A stretch of DNA of 64,000 nt from Thermanaeromonas sp. C210. Its GTDB lineage: Bacteria; Bacillota; DSM-521; Neomoorellales; Neomoorellaceae. Each line of letters opens with the position of its first letter. Positions within the stretch are counted from its first letter, which is position 1. The translations under genes and the position numbers were made by a program. The stretch spans positions 62,001-126,000 of the forward strand of contig NZ_BLWF01000001.1 of assembly GCF_013167955.1 (NCBI RefSeq). The letters are read 5' to 3'. Of this stretch, positions 35,504 to 43,320 are shown piece after piece. A model generated the notes under the pieces. It was given only the letters and a program-made list of their open reading frames with translations, was not told where the DNA came from and did no database searches.

Positions 35504-35888
35504 ATCCTGGCAGGTATGGCTGGAGCGGGCCCGCAGTAACCTGGCCCGGGCCCGGATGGGGCGCCAGTCCCCGGACATCCTCTACGAGGACCTTTGTTTC
35601 GACGCCCAGCAGGCCGCCGAGAAGGCCCTTAAAGGCTTGCTCCTCTACCTTAACCTCGACTACCCCCGCACCCACTCCATCGGCCACCTTTTGAGCCTCC
35701 TCGAGCGCCGGGGCAAGATTGCCGTGCCACCCCTTATCAGGGAAGCCGTCACCCTTACCGACTACGCCGTCACCACCCGCTATCCCGGCGACTGGGATCC
35801 CGTGGACGAACAGGAATACCTGGAGGCCGTGCGCCTGGCGGAGGCCACTTATAACTGGGTTTTGCAGGAGATCGAAAAAAGGGGCTAA
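35481..35888 (+). CDS. hepT: HEPN-domain protein (toxin of MNT-HEPN pair)
   Basis: A 135-aa HEPN four-helix protein: WLERARSNLARARMGRQ, DLCFDAQQAAEKALKGLLLY and RTHSIGHLL. The last contains R-x5-H, the RNase-type HEPN motif. Together with the overlapping MNT gene this is a typical HEPN-MNT module. No full TA activity can be shown from sequence alone. Confidence 0.85.
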   Translation: MKRNRKDKSWQVWLERARSNLARARMGRQSPDILYEDLCFDAQQAAEKALKGLLLYLNLDYPRTHSIGHLLSLLERRGKIAVPPLIREAVTLTDYAVTTRYPGDWDPVDEQEYLEAVRLAEATYNWVLQEIEKRG

Positions 35889-35990
35889 ATCATCTTTTAC
35901 CCCGACAGGTTAGGGGCATCCTGCAGGCAGAAACTCCATTGATACCGGCTGTCGGTTCCGGTTAAAATGGGGTGAGAGGGGTTGAGGGCC

Positions 35991-36398
35991 GTGCCGGAGG
36001 AAATATTGAGGGAGACTGCTGCTGCCGGCGAACCACCCAAAGGTTTAACATCTTCGGAGTTTTTCTTCTTGCTCCAGCGGGCCGACAGGCTGGACGAGAA
36101 GTTTACCGGGGAAATCAGAGAGATAAACCGGTCCGTGAAGGAGCTGGACGATAGGCTTACCGGACAGATAAAGGCCCTGGACGAGAAGTTCACCCGCGAG
36201 ATCAAAGAAGTGAACCGGTCCATAAAGGCCCTGGACGAGAAGTTCACCGGGGAAATAAAAAGGCTCGATACTAGAATCGACGGCCTGGAACAAAAGTTGA
36301 TGCAAAAGCTCGGTGCCTTGCAATTGTGGTTTATAGGCACTATTATAACCCTATTAGTCGGGTTTGGAGGAATTATAGCCTCCCTGCTGCGGCATTGA
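35991..36398 (+). CDS. Coiled-coil protein with C-terminal membrane helix
   Basis: A 135-aa protein built of ~11-residue repeats (ALDEKFTGEIK, SVKELDDRLTGQIK, EVNRSIKALDEKFT) forming a long coiled coil, then a hydrophobic C-terminal helix (WFIGTIITLLVGFGGIIASL). The DNA also shows tandem 33/54-bp repeats. It resembles Bdr/DUF1640-like membrane-anchored coiled-coil proteins. GTG 35991 lies 9 nt after AGAGGGG. Function unknown. Confidence 0.7.
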   Translation: MPEEILRETAAAGEPPKGLTSSEFFFLLQRADRLDEKFTGEIREINRSVKELDDRLTGQIKALDEKFTREIKEVNRSIKALDEKFTGEIKRLDTRIDGLEQKLMQKLGALQLWFIGTIITLLVGFGGIIASLLRH

Positions 36399-36414
36399 GG
36401 CCCTCAGGCATACT

Positions 36415-36459
36415 AAAAGCCCCGCACCCCTTACCACAGGAATGCAGGGCTTTATTTTT
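36415..36459. terminator. Bidirectional terminator
   Basis: Inverted repeat AAAAGCCC/GGGCTTT with T/A-rich flanks on both sides, between convergent genes. Confidence 0.6.
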
Positions 36460-36463
36460 CCCT

Positions 36464-37585
36464 CTACCTCTTCTCCAGCCACAGGACCACGACGTGCTGG
36501 CCTGCCTCCTTATCCCAGGCGGCAAGCTGCTTCTCCAGGAACTCGGCCTGGGACAGGAGCCGCTGCCGCTCCTCCTCGTCCCGGGCTGCGTTGGCCCTCT
36601 CCACCGTCTCCCGGTACTGCTCCAGGATCGCGGCGAAGCGGGCCGTTACGTCCTCCGTCTCCTGCCGCTCCTCCAGCACCGTGCCTAGCCGGGACAGCCC
36701 GGCCACCAGGGCAGGGGCCTTACCGGGCGCCACGGTGAACCTCACCGCCGCCCGCTGTTCTCCCCCCGTGTTCTGCACCGCTATGATCTGGGAGGAGACA
36801 TTGAACTCCGTTCCGGTGGCCGCAGCCTCCTTCAACGCACGGTCCAGGTTCCCGGCGGCCACCTTGAGGAAGGTGCTCTGGATCTGCCGCTCCTTATTCA
36901 TGAAGGCCACGGGGCGCAGAGGCTCCCTGGAGGCCGCCTTAATGGGGGCCGGCGTAGACCGGGAGGGGGAAGAAGCGCTACTTTCACTCTCCCCCGGGGG
37001 AGGGGTTTCTCCCCGGACCCCGTTCGCAGGGGCCTGGACGCCGCTCCCTGCACTGGGGCCGGGCGGGGCACCTTCCCCGTTCCCCCCGCCCCCGGCGACG
37101 GGCTCAACGGGTGAGGCTTGCCCTTCCCCGGTATAGCTTTCACCTTCCGGAACGCCGCTAAAGGCCTGCCGGTCCTCGCCTGAACCCGGCGGCGCGGGGA
37201 GCACCTGCTCCGGCGCAGGATCGAGCTCCAGGGCGGTCAGCCGCCCGCCGGGCCCCGCATCTCGGGCCGCGTAGGCCAGGGACCCTGCCGCCAGGAGGAC
37301 GGCGGCAGCCGCGGACGCCGCCCAGCGCTTCCAGGCGCTAAGCCTTGCCCTGCGCCCCTCTAGGGCCTCCACCCGGGCCATTACCTCCCGCGCTAGCCCC
37401 TGGGGCGCGGCCGGGCTCATCCCGGGCAGGGTTCGCAGGCCCTTCAGGGCCACCTCCAGGGCCGCCAGCTCTTTCCGGCATCGGGGGCAGACCTCAAGGT
37501 GGCCCGCCAGCTCCCCTTCTTCCGGAGGGCCCAGAAGCTTATCGAGATGTAGGGAGAAGGCCTCCCTTGCTTCTGCGCAGTTCAT
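36464..37585 (-). CDS. Anti-sigma factor with zinc-finger (zf-HC2) and DUF4349-like domain
   Basis: A 373-aa membrane protein. The N-terminal anti-sigma zinc domain has HLEVCPRC (H-x3-C-x2-C). One membrane helix is at about residues 85-105, then a long Pro/Gly/Ser-rich linker and a C-terminal extracytoplasmic region with a coiled coil (about 260-370) resembling DUF4349. It likely holds the ECF sigma factor encoded just upstream and senses an envelope signal. ATG 37585 is supported by CAGGTGG; an in-frame ATG at 37600 is possible. Confidence 0.85.
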   Translation of the reverse strand: MNCAEAREAFSLHLDKLLGPPEEGELAGHLEVCPRCRKELAALEVALKGLRTLPGMSPAAPQGLAREVMARVEALEGRRARLSAWKRWAASAAAAVLLAAGSLAYAARDAGPGGRLTALELDPAPEQVLPAPPGSGEDRQAFSGVPEGESYTGEGQASPVEPVAGGGGNGEGAPPGPSAGSGVQAPANGVRGETPPPGESESSASSPSRSTPAPIKAASREPLRPVAFMNKERQIQSTFLKVAAGNLDRALKEAAATGTEFNVSSQIIAVQNTGGEQRAAVRFTVAPGKAPALVAGLSRLGTVLEERQETEDVTARFAAILEQYRETVERANAARDEEERQRLLSQAEFLEKQLAAWDKEAGQHVVVLWLEKR

Positions 37586-37688
37586 CTTCGCCACCTGCAT
37601 CCTCGGCCGCCGGCCGCGCTGCGGGGGGTACTATGCCACCCTCCCGGCCTGCCGGCGCCTTATGTAACGCCGCGGTCCCGGCACCCGT

Positions 37689-38321
37689 TTACGGGCGGGT
37701 GCAACCCTCCCGGGGCTTCCCCACAGGCACACTCCGGGCGGCGCCCTGGGGTGCCGGAATCGGCCCCTTCCTTTCCAGGGACGCCACCTTTTCCTTCAGG
37801 GCCAGCCTGGCGCGGTTGAGCCGCGACTTCACCGTACCCAGGGAGCAGCCCAGGGCATGGGCTATCTCCTCGTAGCTCAACCCCTGGAACTCCCGGAGGA
37901 CCAGGACGGCGCGGTATTCAGGGGAGAGCTCCTCCAGGGCCTGCCGCAGACAGCGCCGGCGCTCCTTCTCGTCCAGGAGCTCCTGGGGGTCCCCGCCTGC
38001 CGCCGCCAGCTCCCGGGTCACTTCCCCTTCCTCGGTCTCCAGGGGTTCGTCCAGGGAATAGGCGATGTTGTCCTTCTTGCTCCTGCGCCGGGAATTGAGG
38101 TACACGTTCACCGTGATCCGGTGGAGCCACGTACCGGGGTCCGCCTCATAGCGGAACTTCTCCAGGTTGAGGTAGGCTCTCACGAAGACCTCCTGGGCCA
38201 GGTCCTGGGCGTCGGCATGATTTCCCGTCAACTGGTAGCTCAGGGCGTACACCCTGTCCTGATAGGCTATAACCAGCTTCTCAAACTCCCTCTTTTTGTC
38301 ACCAAGGTTCAAGACCAACAC
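37689..38321 (-). CDS. ECF-family RNA polymerase sigma factor
   Basis: A 210-aa sigma-70 factor with regions 2 (AYQDRVYALSYQLTGNHADA, QDLAQEVFVRAYLNLEKF) and 4 (LSPEYRAVLVLREFQGLSYE, GCSLGTVKSRLNRARLALK). It starts at a GTG just after AGGGG. It precedes its probable anti-sigma factor by ~100 bp. Two promoters are seen upstream: an ECF-type motif at 38350-38383 and a sigma-A-type at 38525-38553, indicating positive autoregulation. Confidence 0.93.
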   Translation of the reverse strand: MLVLNLGDKKREFEKLVIAYQDRVYALSYQLTGNHADAQDLAQEVFVRAYLNLEKFRYEADPGTWLHRITVNVYLNSRRRSKKDNIAYSLDEPLETEEGEVTRELAAAGGDPQELLDEKERRRCLRQALEELSPEYRAVLVLREFQGLSYEEIAHALGCSLGTVKSRLNRARLALKEKVASLERKGPIPAPQGAARSVPVGKPREGCTRP

Positions 38322-38349
38322 CCCTGGAGGCCCGGTACCTTCCCGGACA

Positions 38350-38383
38350 TTTATTAGACAAAAAATGACGCCCGAAAGTTCCC
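38350..38383 (-). promoter_or_regulatory. ECF-sigma promoter (autoregulatory)
   Basis: On the minus strand: GGGAACTTT, 15 bp, GTCTAATAAA. It lies ~30 bp before the sigma gene and has exactly the same two blocks and spacing as the promoter at 38628-38661. Confidence 0.8.
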
Positions 38384-38524
38384 GCCGTCTTATAACTAAG
38401 GATAAAAATTTTTCACCCGCCGCAACCCGCGAGGGTTATCACCCCCACCCTCCCTGGCCCCGGCGGGATGGGGCAAGGGCACGGGCACCCGGCGGCGGGC
38501 CTGCTGTCCTGACGCTTCCTGTTT

Positions 38525-38553
38525 ATGATACCACATACTGTAAGACGCCACAA
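38525..38553 (-). promoter_or_regulatory. Possible sigma-A promoter of the ECF operon
   Basis: TTGTGG and TATCAT separated by 17 bp on the minus strand, ~200 bp upstream of the sigma gene. Confidence 0.45.
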
Positions 38554-38627
38554 CGGGGAAGACAGCCCGGCCCGTTCCGGTTTTTCTCCCGCAGCTCGTG
38601 GCAGCCAAAAAAATTTTTCCGGGTGCC

Positions 38628-38661
38628 GGGAACTTTAGGCCGGAGTCCGGTGTCTAATAAA
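38628..38661 (+). promoter_or_regulatory. ECF-sigma promoter of the S-layer-like gene
   Basis: GGGAACTTT, 15 bp, GTCTAATAAA on the plus strand, identical in blocks and spacing to the sigma gene's own promoter. Transcription would start near 38668, giving a ~285-nt leader before the 711-aa gene. Confidence 0.8.
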
Positions 38662-38672
38662 GTGGATCGCAG

Positions 38673-38758
38673 GGAAAAGCCCGCCAGGGGAGGCGGACCG
38701 CTGGGTGGATAACCAGCGGGTGGTTGAGATGGCCGCCCCTTCCGCGGCAGGGCTTTCC
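38673..38758 (+). ncRNA. Putative structured 5' leader of the S-layer-like mRNA
   Basis: A closing helix GGAAAAGCCC/GGGCTTTCC encloses three small hairpins: CCGCC/GGCGG, CCGCTGG/CCAGCGG (38698-38704 with 38713-38719) and GCCGC/GCGGC. The first hairpin competes with two bases of the closing helix. It begins within a few nucleotides of the predicted transcription start. It does not match a riboswitch class I recognise; it may stabilise a highly expressed mRNA. Confidence 0.45.
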
Positions 38759-38950
38759 AGGGCAACGGAGCAGATACCGCAGCACCAAGACGCAGTAGCG
38801 GACGGGAAACCTGAGGAGAGGAGGGATGAGGGGCAAGAAAGGCGTACCCGGGCCGGAAGAGAACTCTAAGGCCAGCGCCCGACACGAGGGCGCGGCGGTC
38901 GCACGACAGTGATAACTCATTAAGAGCAAGCGCTCAAGGAGGGAAAAAAT

Positions 38951-41086
38951 TTGAGGAAAGTACGCAGGAAATGGCTTTCCATCCTGCTGACGCTGGCCAT
39001 GCTGGTGGGCCTGGTGGTGCCCCTGGCCGCACCGGCGGCGGCGGCGGTAGATTACGCGGACGTTGTGGGGACCTACAAGTATGTGGACAACGATGCTGAA
39101 GATCAGCCCGCCGGTTCGGTGACGATCAAGGCGACTAGTGATTTTACCCGACCGGAGGACAGCGCCAGCCAGTATGTATACAATAATACTGACACGGTAT
39201 ACGCAACACTCACCCTTCCCGCCGGCGTAACGTTCTCGCTAGTTGATGAAGTGTATGTGAACGGCACGGAAGTTGGAAGTGCGGAAGAAGTATTGTATGC
39301 CTCCGATGATGAAATAACTCTTGAGCTGAGCAAAGAGCAGTTTATCGTCGGCGTAACTATTTCTAACATCATCCTCGATGTGGATGCCGACGTTACCGGT
39401 AGTATTAATGTAGACGTGACAGTTTGGGGGACCAACACCGAGGACAGTGAAACCACCTTTGATTACTCCGAAAGCGTGACCATTGCGAAGGTCCGCAGCG
39501 GGGCAGTTTCGGTGACGGTCGACGACCCCGAGCTCATAACGGTAGGCAGCAGTAGAGCCGGTGCGAAGGTCACCATTAAGGAGCTCAGCCCGGGCGCCCT
39601 CGACGAGGGGAAGGCCATTAAACTTACGATAAAGAAGTCCGGCGTGAAGTGGGACAATAGTAAGATGGACTCGAATGCGGTGAAGGTGACGGGGGTCCTC
39701 GCTGACAGTCCCGTCGTTGATGACAAAGGCAAGAACCTGATCATATCCATTAGCAAGGCTTCCACCACCGTAGCGGGCAGGATTGAGATCACGCCATACT
39801 TTAAGGTTGATCCCACTGCCACGGAGGGTGACGTGGTGGTGGAACTGAGCGGCAACGTCCTCGACACCCAAAGCCTTGTGCTTGCCACCATCGGAGAGGG
39901 CGAAGTAGTGATCGACGTTGAGGACAACGATGGGACCATCTATCAGGGCCTGTCCGCTAGCCTTGACACGGAGATAACGCTCGATGTCAAAGGGTCCTTC
40001 GAATTCGGCGAGGATGACTACATCACAATGACGCTGCCCGAAGGATTCAAATGGGTGAAAGATGAACCCATGACGGTTGAAGATAAGGATGGCAGTCCCG
40101 ACGTAGACGTCGACTACTACAACAGCGACCGCACCGCTTGGTTTATGTTCCCGAGGGGCGGGGCTAGCGGCGACGTTACCATCAGCGGCCTTAAGATTAT
40201 CGCGAAGGGCAACGCCCCCGTGGGCGACGTCTATGTCACTTTTGGTGGCGACGTTGAGGGCAAGGTCAAGATCGCCGAGTGCAAGGCACCCATTACTGTG
40301 AGCGCCGAGAAGGCAACCCTTGTGCCCGGGGTGGCCGACCAGGAAGCTGGCGACATCTACATCAAGGAAGTAGCGGATGGAGCACTAGACCCGCAGGAGT
40401 ACAACGATGGCAATGCTATTGCGATCACGCTGAAGGCGCCGCTCGGCATTGACTTCAGCGCGGCCAAAGTCGAGGTAGACGACGGCGACATAACTGTGCC
40501 CGAGAACGTGTACCGCGAAGATAACACCTTGACGTTCTATGTCACCCGCGAGAGCTCCGTTGCGAGCACCATTAAGATCTCGGACATCAAGTACGATGTG
40601 AGCGCGACGGCCGCGACGGGAGACGTTGAGGTCAAGGTATACGTGAACGACCTCGACAACTATGTCACCAAAGTGGCAAATGCCACTGTGGTCTCCCCGA
40701 GCGCCCGGACTGCCGTCTTCACCTTGGGCAGCAACGTCTACACGGTGAACGGCGTGGAGTACACCATGGACGTGGCCGCATACGTGAAGAACGGCCGGAC
40801 CTACCTGCCCGTCCGCTACGTGGCCTACGCCCTGGGTGTTGACCCCAACAACGTGCTATGGAACGAAGCCACCAAGACTGTGACCCTGCTCAAGGGCATG
40901 AACGCCGTCCAGTTCACCATCGGCAGCAAGGAGCTGAAGCTTAACGGCATCAGCGTCAGCATGGACGCGGCTCCTGAAGTCCAGAGCGGCCGGACCATGC
41001 TGCCCTTCCGGTTCATCGCCCAGGCCTTCGGTGCCAGCGTCAGCTATGACGAGGCCACCAAGACCGTAACGATGAACCTCGAATAG
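38951..41086 (+). CDS. Secreted S-layer-like protein with C-terminal copper amine oxidase N-like domain
   Basis: A 711-aa exported protein. Its signal peptide (MRKVRRKWLSILLTLAMLVG, then cleavage after AAPAAAA) is followed by several acidic, beta-rich repeats with recurring KISDIKYDV/TISNIILDV-type strands. The last ~130 residues form a copper-amine-oxidase-N-like domain (YLPVRYVAYALGVDPNNVLW, MLPFRFIAQAFGASVSYDEA). Composition (acidic, few Cys) suggests an abundant surface protein. TTG start after AAGGAGGG. It has its own ECF promoter and strong terminator. Codon choice in the N-terminal half is visibly more AT-rich than the neighbours. Confidence 0.8.
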   Translation: MRKVRRKWLSILLTLAMLVGLVVPLAAPAAAAVDYADVVGTYKYVDNDAEDQPAGSVTIKATSDFTRPEDSASQYVYNNTDTVYATLTLPAGVTFSLVDEVYVNGTEVGSAEEVLYASDDEITLELSKEQFIVGVTISNIILDVDADVTGSINVDVTVWGTNTEDSETTFDYSESVTIAKVRSGAVSVTVDDPELITVGSSRAGAKVTIKELSPGALDEGKAIKLTIKKSGVKWDNSKMDSNAVKVTGVLADSPVVDDKGKNLIISISKASTTVAGRIEITPYFKVDPTATEGDVVVELSGNVLDTQSLVLATIGEGEVVIDVEDNDGTIYQGLSASLDTEITLDVKGSFEFGEDDYITMTLPEGFKWVKDEPMTVEDKDGSPDVDVDYYNSDRTAWFMFPRGGASGDVTISGLKIIAKGNAPVGDVYVTFGGDVEGKVKIAECKAPITVSAEKATLVPGVADQEAGDIYIKEVADGALDPQEYNDGNAIAITLKAPLGIDFSAAKVEVDDGDITVPENVYREDNTLTFYVTRESSVASTIKISDIKYDVSATAATGDVEVKVYVNDLDNYVTKVANATVVSPSARTAVFTLGSNVYTVNGVEYTMDVAAYVKNGRTYLPVRYVAYALGVDPNNVLWNEATKTVTLLKGMNAVQFTIGSKELKLNGISVSMDAAPEVQSGRTMLPFRFIAQAFGASVSYDEATKTVTMNLE

Positions 41087-41097
41087 GGCCGGTCTGC

Positions 41098-41135
41098 AAG
41101 GCCCGGGTTCCCTCGCGGACCCGGGCCTTGCCTTT
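41098..41135 (+). terminator. Strong terminator
   Basis: An 11-bp perfect stem AAGGCCCGGGT/ACCCGGGCCTT with a 10-nt loop, then GCCTTTT. Confidence 0.85.
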
Positions 41136-41175
41136 TGAAGGCGCTTTTGAGGAGTAGAGAGGGGGGAGATTGCTC

Positions 41176-42321
41176 ATGGTGAGGACGGGTCGTGCGGCCC
41201 CGCCGGCGGGGCTGACTGTTGTGGTCTCAACCTTGATCGTCGCGGTGATCCTTCTGACCCTTGGCCTTGCGGGGACGGCCTACGCTTCCCAGGAAGGCCC
41301 CGGCGTGGTGACCCTGGAGGACGCGGTTAGCATGGCCCTTGCGACCAGCGATGACCTGCAGATGGCGAAGGATAATCTGGAGCTAAAGAAGAAGGCCATG
41401 GATGAAACGTGGGACCAATATAACGCTTTCCTTAGGGCGACGCATATACCCGGTACCGATATGTATGCTGCCGTCGCGGCCGGCCAGGACCCGACGGGGG
41501 CCGTGTACAAGAGCCTTTACGACTACCGGGCGGCCCAGAAGGACTACGAGGTTGAGGTGGCTTCGGTTGTGGCCGTGGTCTACCAGAAATACTCGGCCGT
41601 GGTGACCGCCCGGGGGCAGGTGGAGGCTGCCGCTTTGAACGTGGCGGCCAAAGAGAGGGAGCTGGCCGAGGCCGAGGCCAAGTTCAAATACGGGATCGAG
41701 AGCCGCATCAACCTCATGAACAGGCGGAACAGCCTCGCGGCGGCCCGGTCGGAGCTCGCCCAGGCGCAGGATAAGCTGGATAAGGCTTATGCGGACCTGG
41801 CGGAGCTGCTGGGCCTGCCGAAGGGATCGAGGCCGGAGCTGGTCAGCACCGTGGACTTTGTGCCCCTGGAAGTACAGGACGTGGACCGGGAGATCGAGGC
41901 CGTCATCGAGGCCAGCCCCCAGGTGTGGAAGGCCGAGGAGACGGTGAAGCTGCAGAAAAACATCTACGGCATGTACAACTCCTACGACGTGGATATGATT
42001 AACCTGAGGATGGCGGAGAGGGCCGTCGATATGACCAGGGAACAGCTATACCTTGCCCTCCTGCAGGCCTACAACAATGTGAAGGCCCTGGAGGAGAACT
42101 ACCGGGCTCTGGAGGAATCCCTGGCCGCGGCCCGGGAGGGTCTGCGGGTGGCCAGGCTTAAGTACGACCTGGGCATGACCACCCAGGCCGAGGTGCTGTC
42201 CATGGAGAGCACCGTGGCTTCCCTGGAGGCCCAGCTTGAGGGCCTTAGGTGGCAGCACGCCATGGCCGTGAAGGCCTTCTACGAGCCCTGGGCCTGGAGC
42301 GGGAGCAGCGGTGCGCTTTAG
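41176..42321 (+). CDS. TolC-family outer-membrane-efflux-like protein
   Basis: A 381-aa exported protein: N-terminal hydrophobic signal (about residues 14-36), then two coiled-coil halves typical of TolC (VTLEDAVSMALATSDDLQMA; ALEENYRALEESLAAAREGL; ARLKYDLGMTTQAEVLSMES). TolC proteins form outer-membrane export channels in diderms. Related TolC-like proteins occur in some clostridia where the partner is unclear. ATG 41176 lies 7 nt after GGGGGGAG. It lies between two terminators, so it is monocistronic or reads from an unseen promoter. Confidence 0.85.
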   Translation: MVRTGRAAPPAGLTVVVSTLIVAVILLTLGLAGTAYASQEGPGVVTLEDAVSMALATSDDLQMAKDNLELKKKAMDETWDQYNAFLRATHIPGTDMYAAVAAGQDPTGAVYKSLYDYRAAQKDYEVEVASVVAVVYQKYSAVVTARGQVEAAALNVAAKERELAEAEAKFKYGIESRINLMNRRNSLAAARSELAQAQDKLDKAYADLAELLGLPKGSRPELVSTVDFVPLEVQDVDREIEAVIEASPQVWKAEETVKLQKNIYGMYNSYDVDMINLRMAERAVDMTREQLYLALLQAYNNVKALEENYRALEESLAAAREGLRVARLKYDLGMTTQAEVLSMESTVASLEAQLEGLRWQHAMAVKAFYEPWAWSGSSGAL

Positions 42322-42413
42322 GCGGGACCGTCCCCGGCCGGGGAACGGGCAGGCAGCCGGATAACCCGGAAAGAGGCGGTGCAAGACGGTATAGCATAAG
42401 AGCGGGATAAAGG

Positions 42414-42454
42414 GGCCTCGCGCTGGCACCTTATACGGCGGGGCCTTCTTTTTT
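42414..42454 (+). terminator. Rho-independent terminator
   Basis: Stem GGCCTCGC/GCGGGGCC (8 bp, one G-T pair), 16-nt loop, then TTCTTTTTT. Confidence 0.8.
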
Positions 42455-42487
42455 GTATCACGCACCGGTCTCAGGTCCCGGTGCCCG

Positions 42488-42745
42488 GTGGCAAGGCTTC
42501 CGGACTTACATGGGTTAAAATATGAACCTGATCGGATTCGCTCCAAAGGGCAGATAATCCTGCCCCTTTCGGTGCGCCAAGCCGTACAGGCCGATGAAGG
42601 CGACTATCTTGCTTATGAGGTGCGGGGAGACAGTGTAATTCTGCGCAAAGCACCTCTCTATCCTCGAACCAGCTTTGATGACGGTATCTGGCGCTTGGTG
42701 GGGTCGGCGGAAGATAGGGAAGGGAGAGAAGGACGTATCTACTAA
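42488..42745 (+). CDS. AbrB/MazE-family antitoxin
   Basis: An 85-aa protein with the AbrB swapped-hairpin: DRIRSKGQIILPLSVRQAVQ and DYLAYEVRGDSVILRKAP. Such proteins are antitoxins for PIN toxins, and a broken PIN gene follows immediately. The only in-frame start is GTG 42488, with a weak ribosome site. It may now be an orphan antitoxin. Confidence 0.75.
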   Translation: MARLPDLHGLKYEPDRIRSKGQIILPLSVRQAVQADEGDYLAYEVRGDSVILRKAPLYPRTSFDDGIWRLVGSAEDREGREGRIY

Positions 42746-42772
42746 TAAACATAAGTACCTGGGGGATGGGCA

Positions 42773-42911
42773 ATGAAAGTGCTGGTGCACGGATGCCACC
42801 AGTTTTGCCGTTATGGTTCGCCTTTCCTTTGATCTGGCCTTCACCTACGACCGGCATTTTATTCAGTACGGGTGGAGAACCCCAAAGGACGTAGTGGTAC
42901 CTGAAGGATAG
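42773..42911 (+). pseudogene. PIN-domain toxin remnant (VapC-like)
   Basis: The ATG at 42773 begins MKVLV, like a VapC N-terminus, but then shifts frame. From 42792 another frame reads DATSFAVMVRLSFDLAFTYD then RHFIQYGWR, the conserved end of PIN toxins. Most of the middle (about 90 residues) is missing. It is therefore an internally deleted, frameshifted toxin gene behind its antitoxin. Confidence 0.75.
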
Positions 42912-43320
42912 TAACCTTGTCTGCTAGGGAACCGGATGAAGAGACAATCGGCGTGGTTATGTTTAAAATTATTGCACATCAGAGGGCCCCGCAAGCAGGA
43001 AATACCATGGAGGCGGCGAATATAATTTAATGTAACTGAGTTACGTGCTCCGTCTTAAAAAGGTGGAAGTGAGTTACGCAAAGGTGGGGCAGTATACTCG
43101 CCGCGGACAGACGCTGGCAGAAAGAACCAAAGTGCGCCGCGGCGGGACCGGGCACTCCTGGCAGGCTGAAAGGGGCCGGTAGAAAAGGGCCGGCAGGCCG
43201 GGATGAGGGGCGGCCGGGAGACGGGTAGGAGAGGCAGTAGACTCCCGCCCGAGGGCGCCGCAGGTGAGCTCACCCGGAGCGCTGCCCGGACGCCGTAGGG
43301 GTAGACGGGTGGTCTTTCAG
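42912..43320. promoter_or_regulatory. Upstream region of the RpiR gene with palindromic operator candidate
   Basis: No gene here. A TATAAT lies at 43021-43026. Six bp later a perfect 13-bp palindrome GTAACTGAGTTAC (43032-43044) follows, and a half-site GAGTTACG is found at 43071-43078. The -35 box is unclear. The palindrome could be the binding site for the RpiR regulator encoded downstream. Confidence 0.5.

Noticed and set aside
36060-36280. Tandem repeats as a CRISPR-like array
   Set aside because: Repeats are in frame and encode a heptad-like coiled coil; no spacers are present.
38662-38950. Cyclic-di-GMP or other riboswitch in the leader of the surface protein
   Set aside because: A few blocks recall GEMM-type sequences, but the conserved core could not be aligned.
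42523-42558. Alternative short frame starting at the ATG in the AbrB gene
   Set aside because: It stops after 11 codons, while the AbrB frame has full domain similarity.
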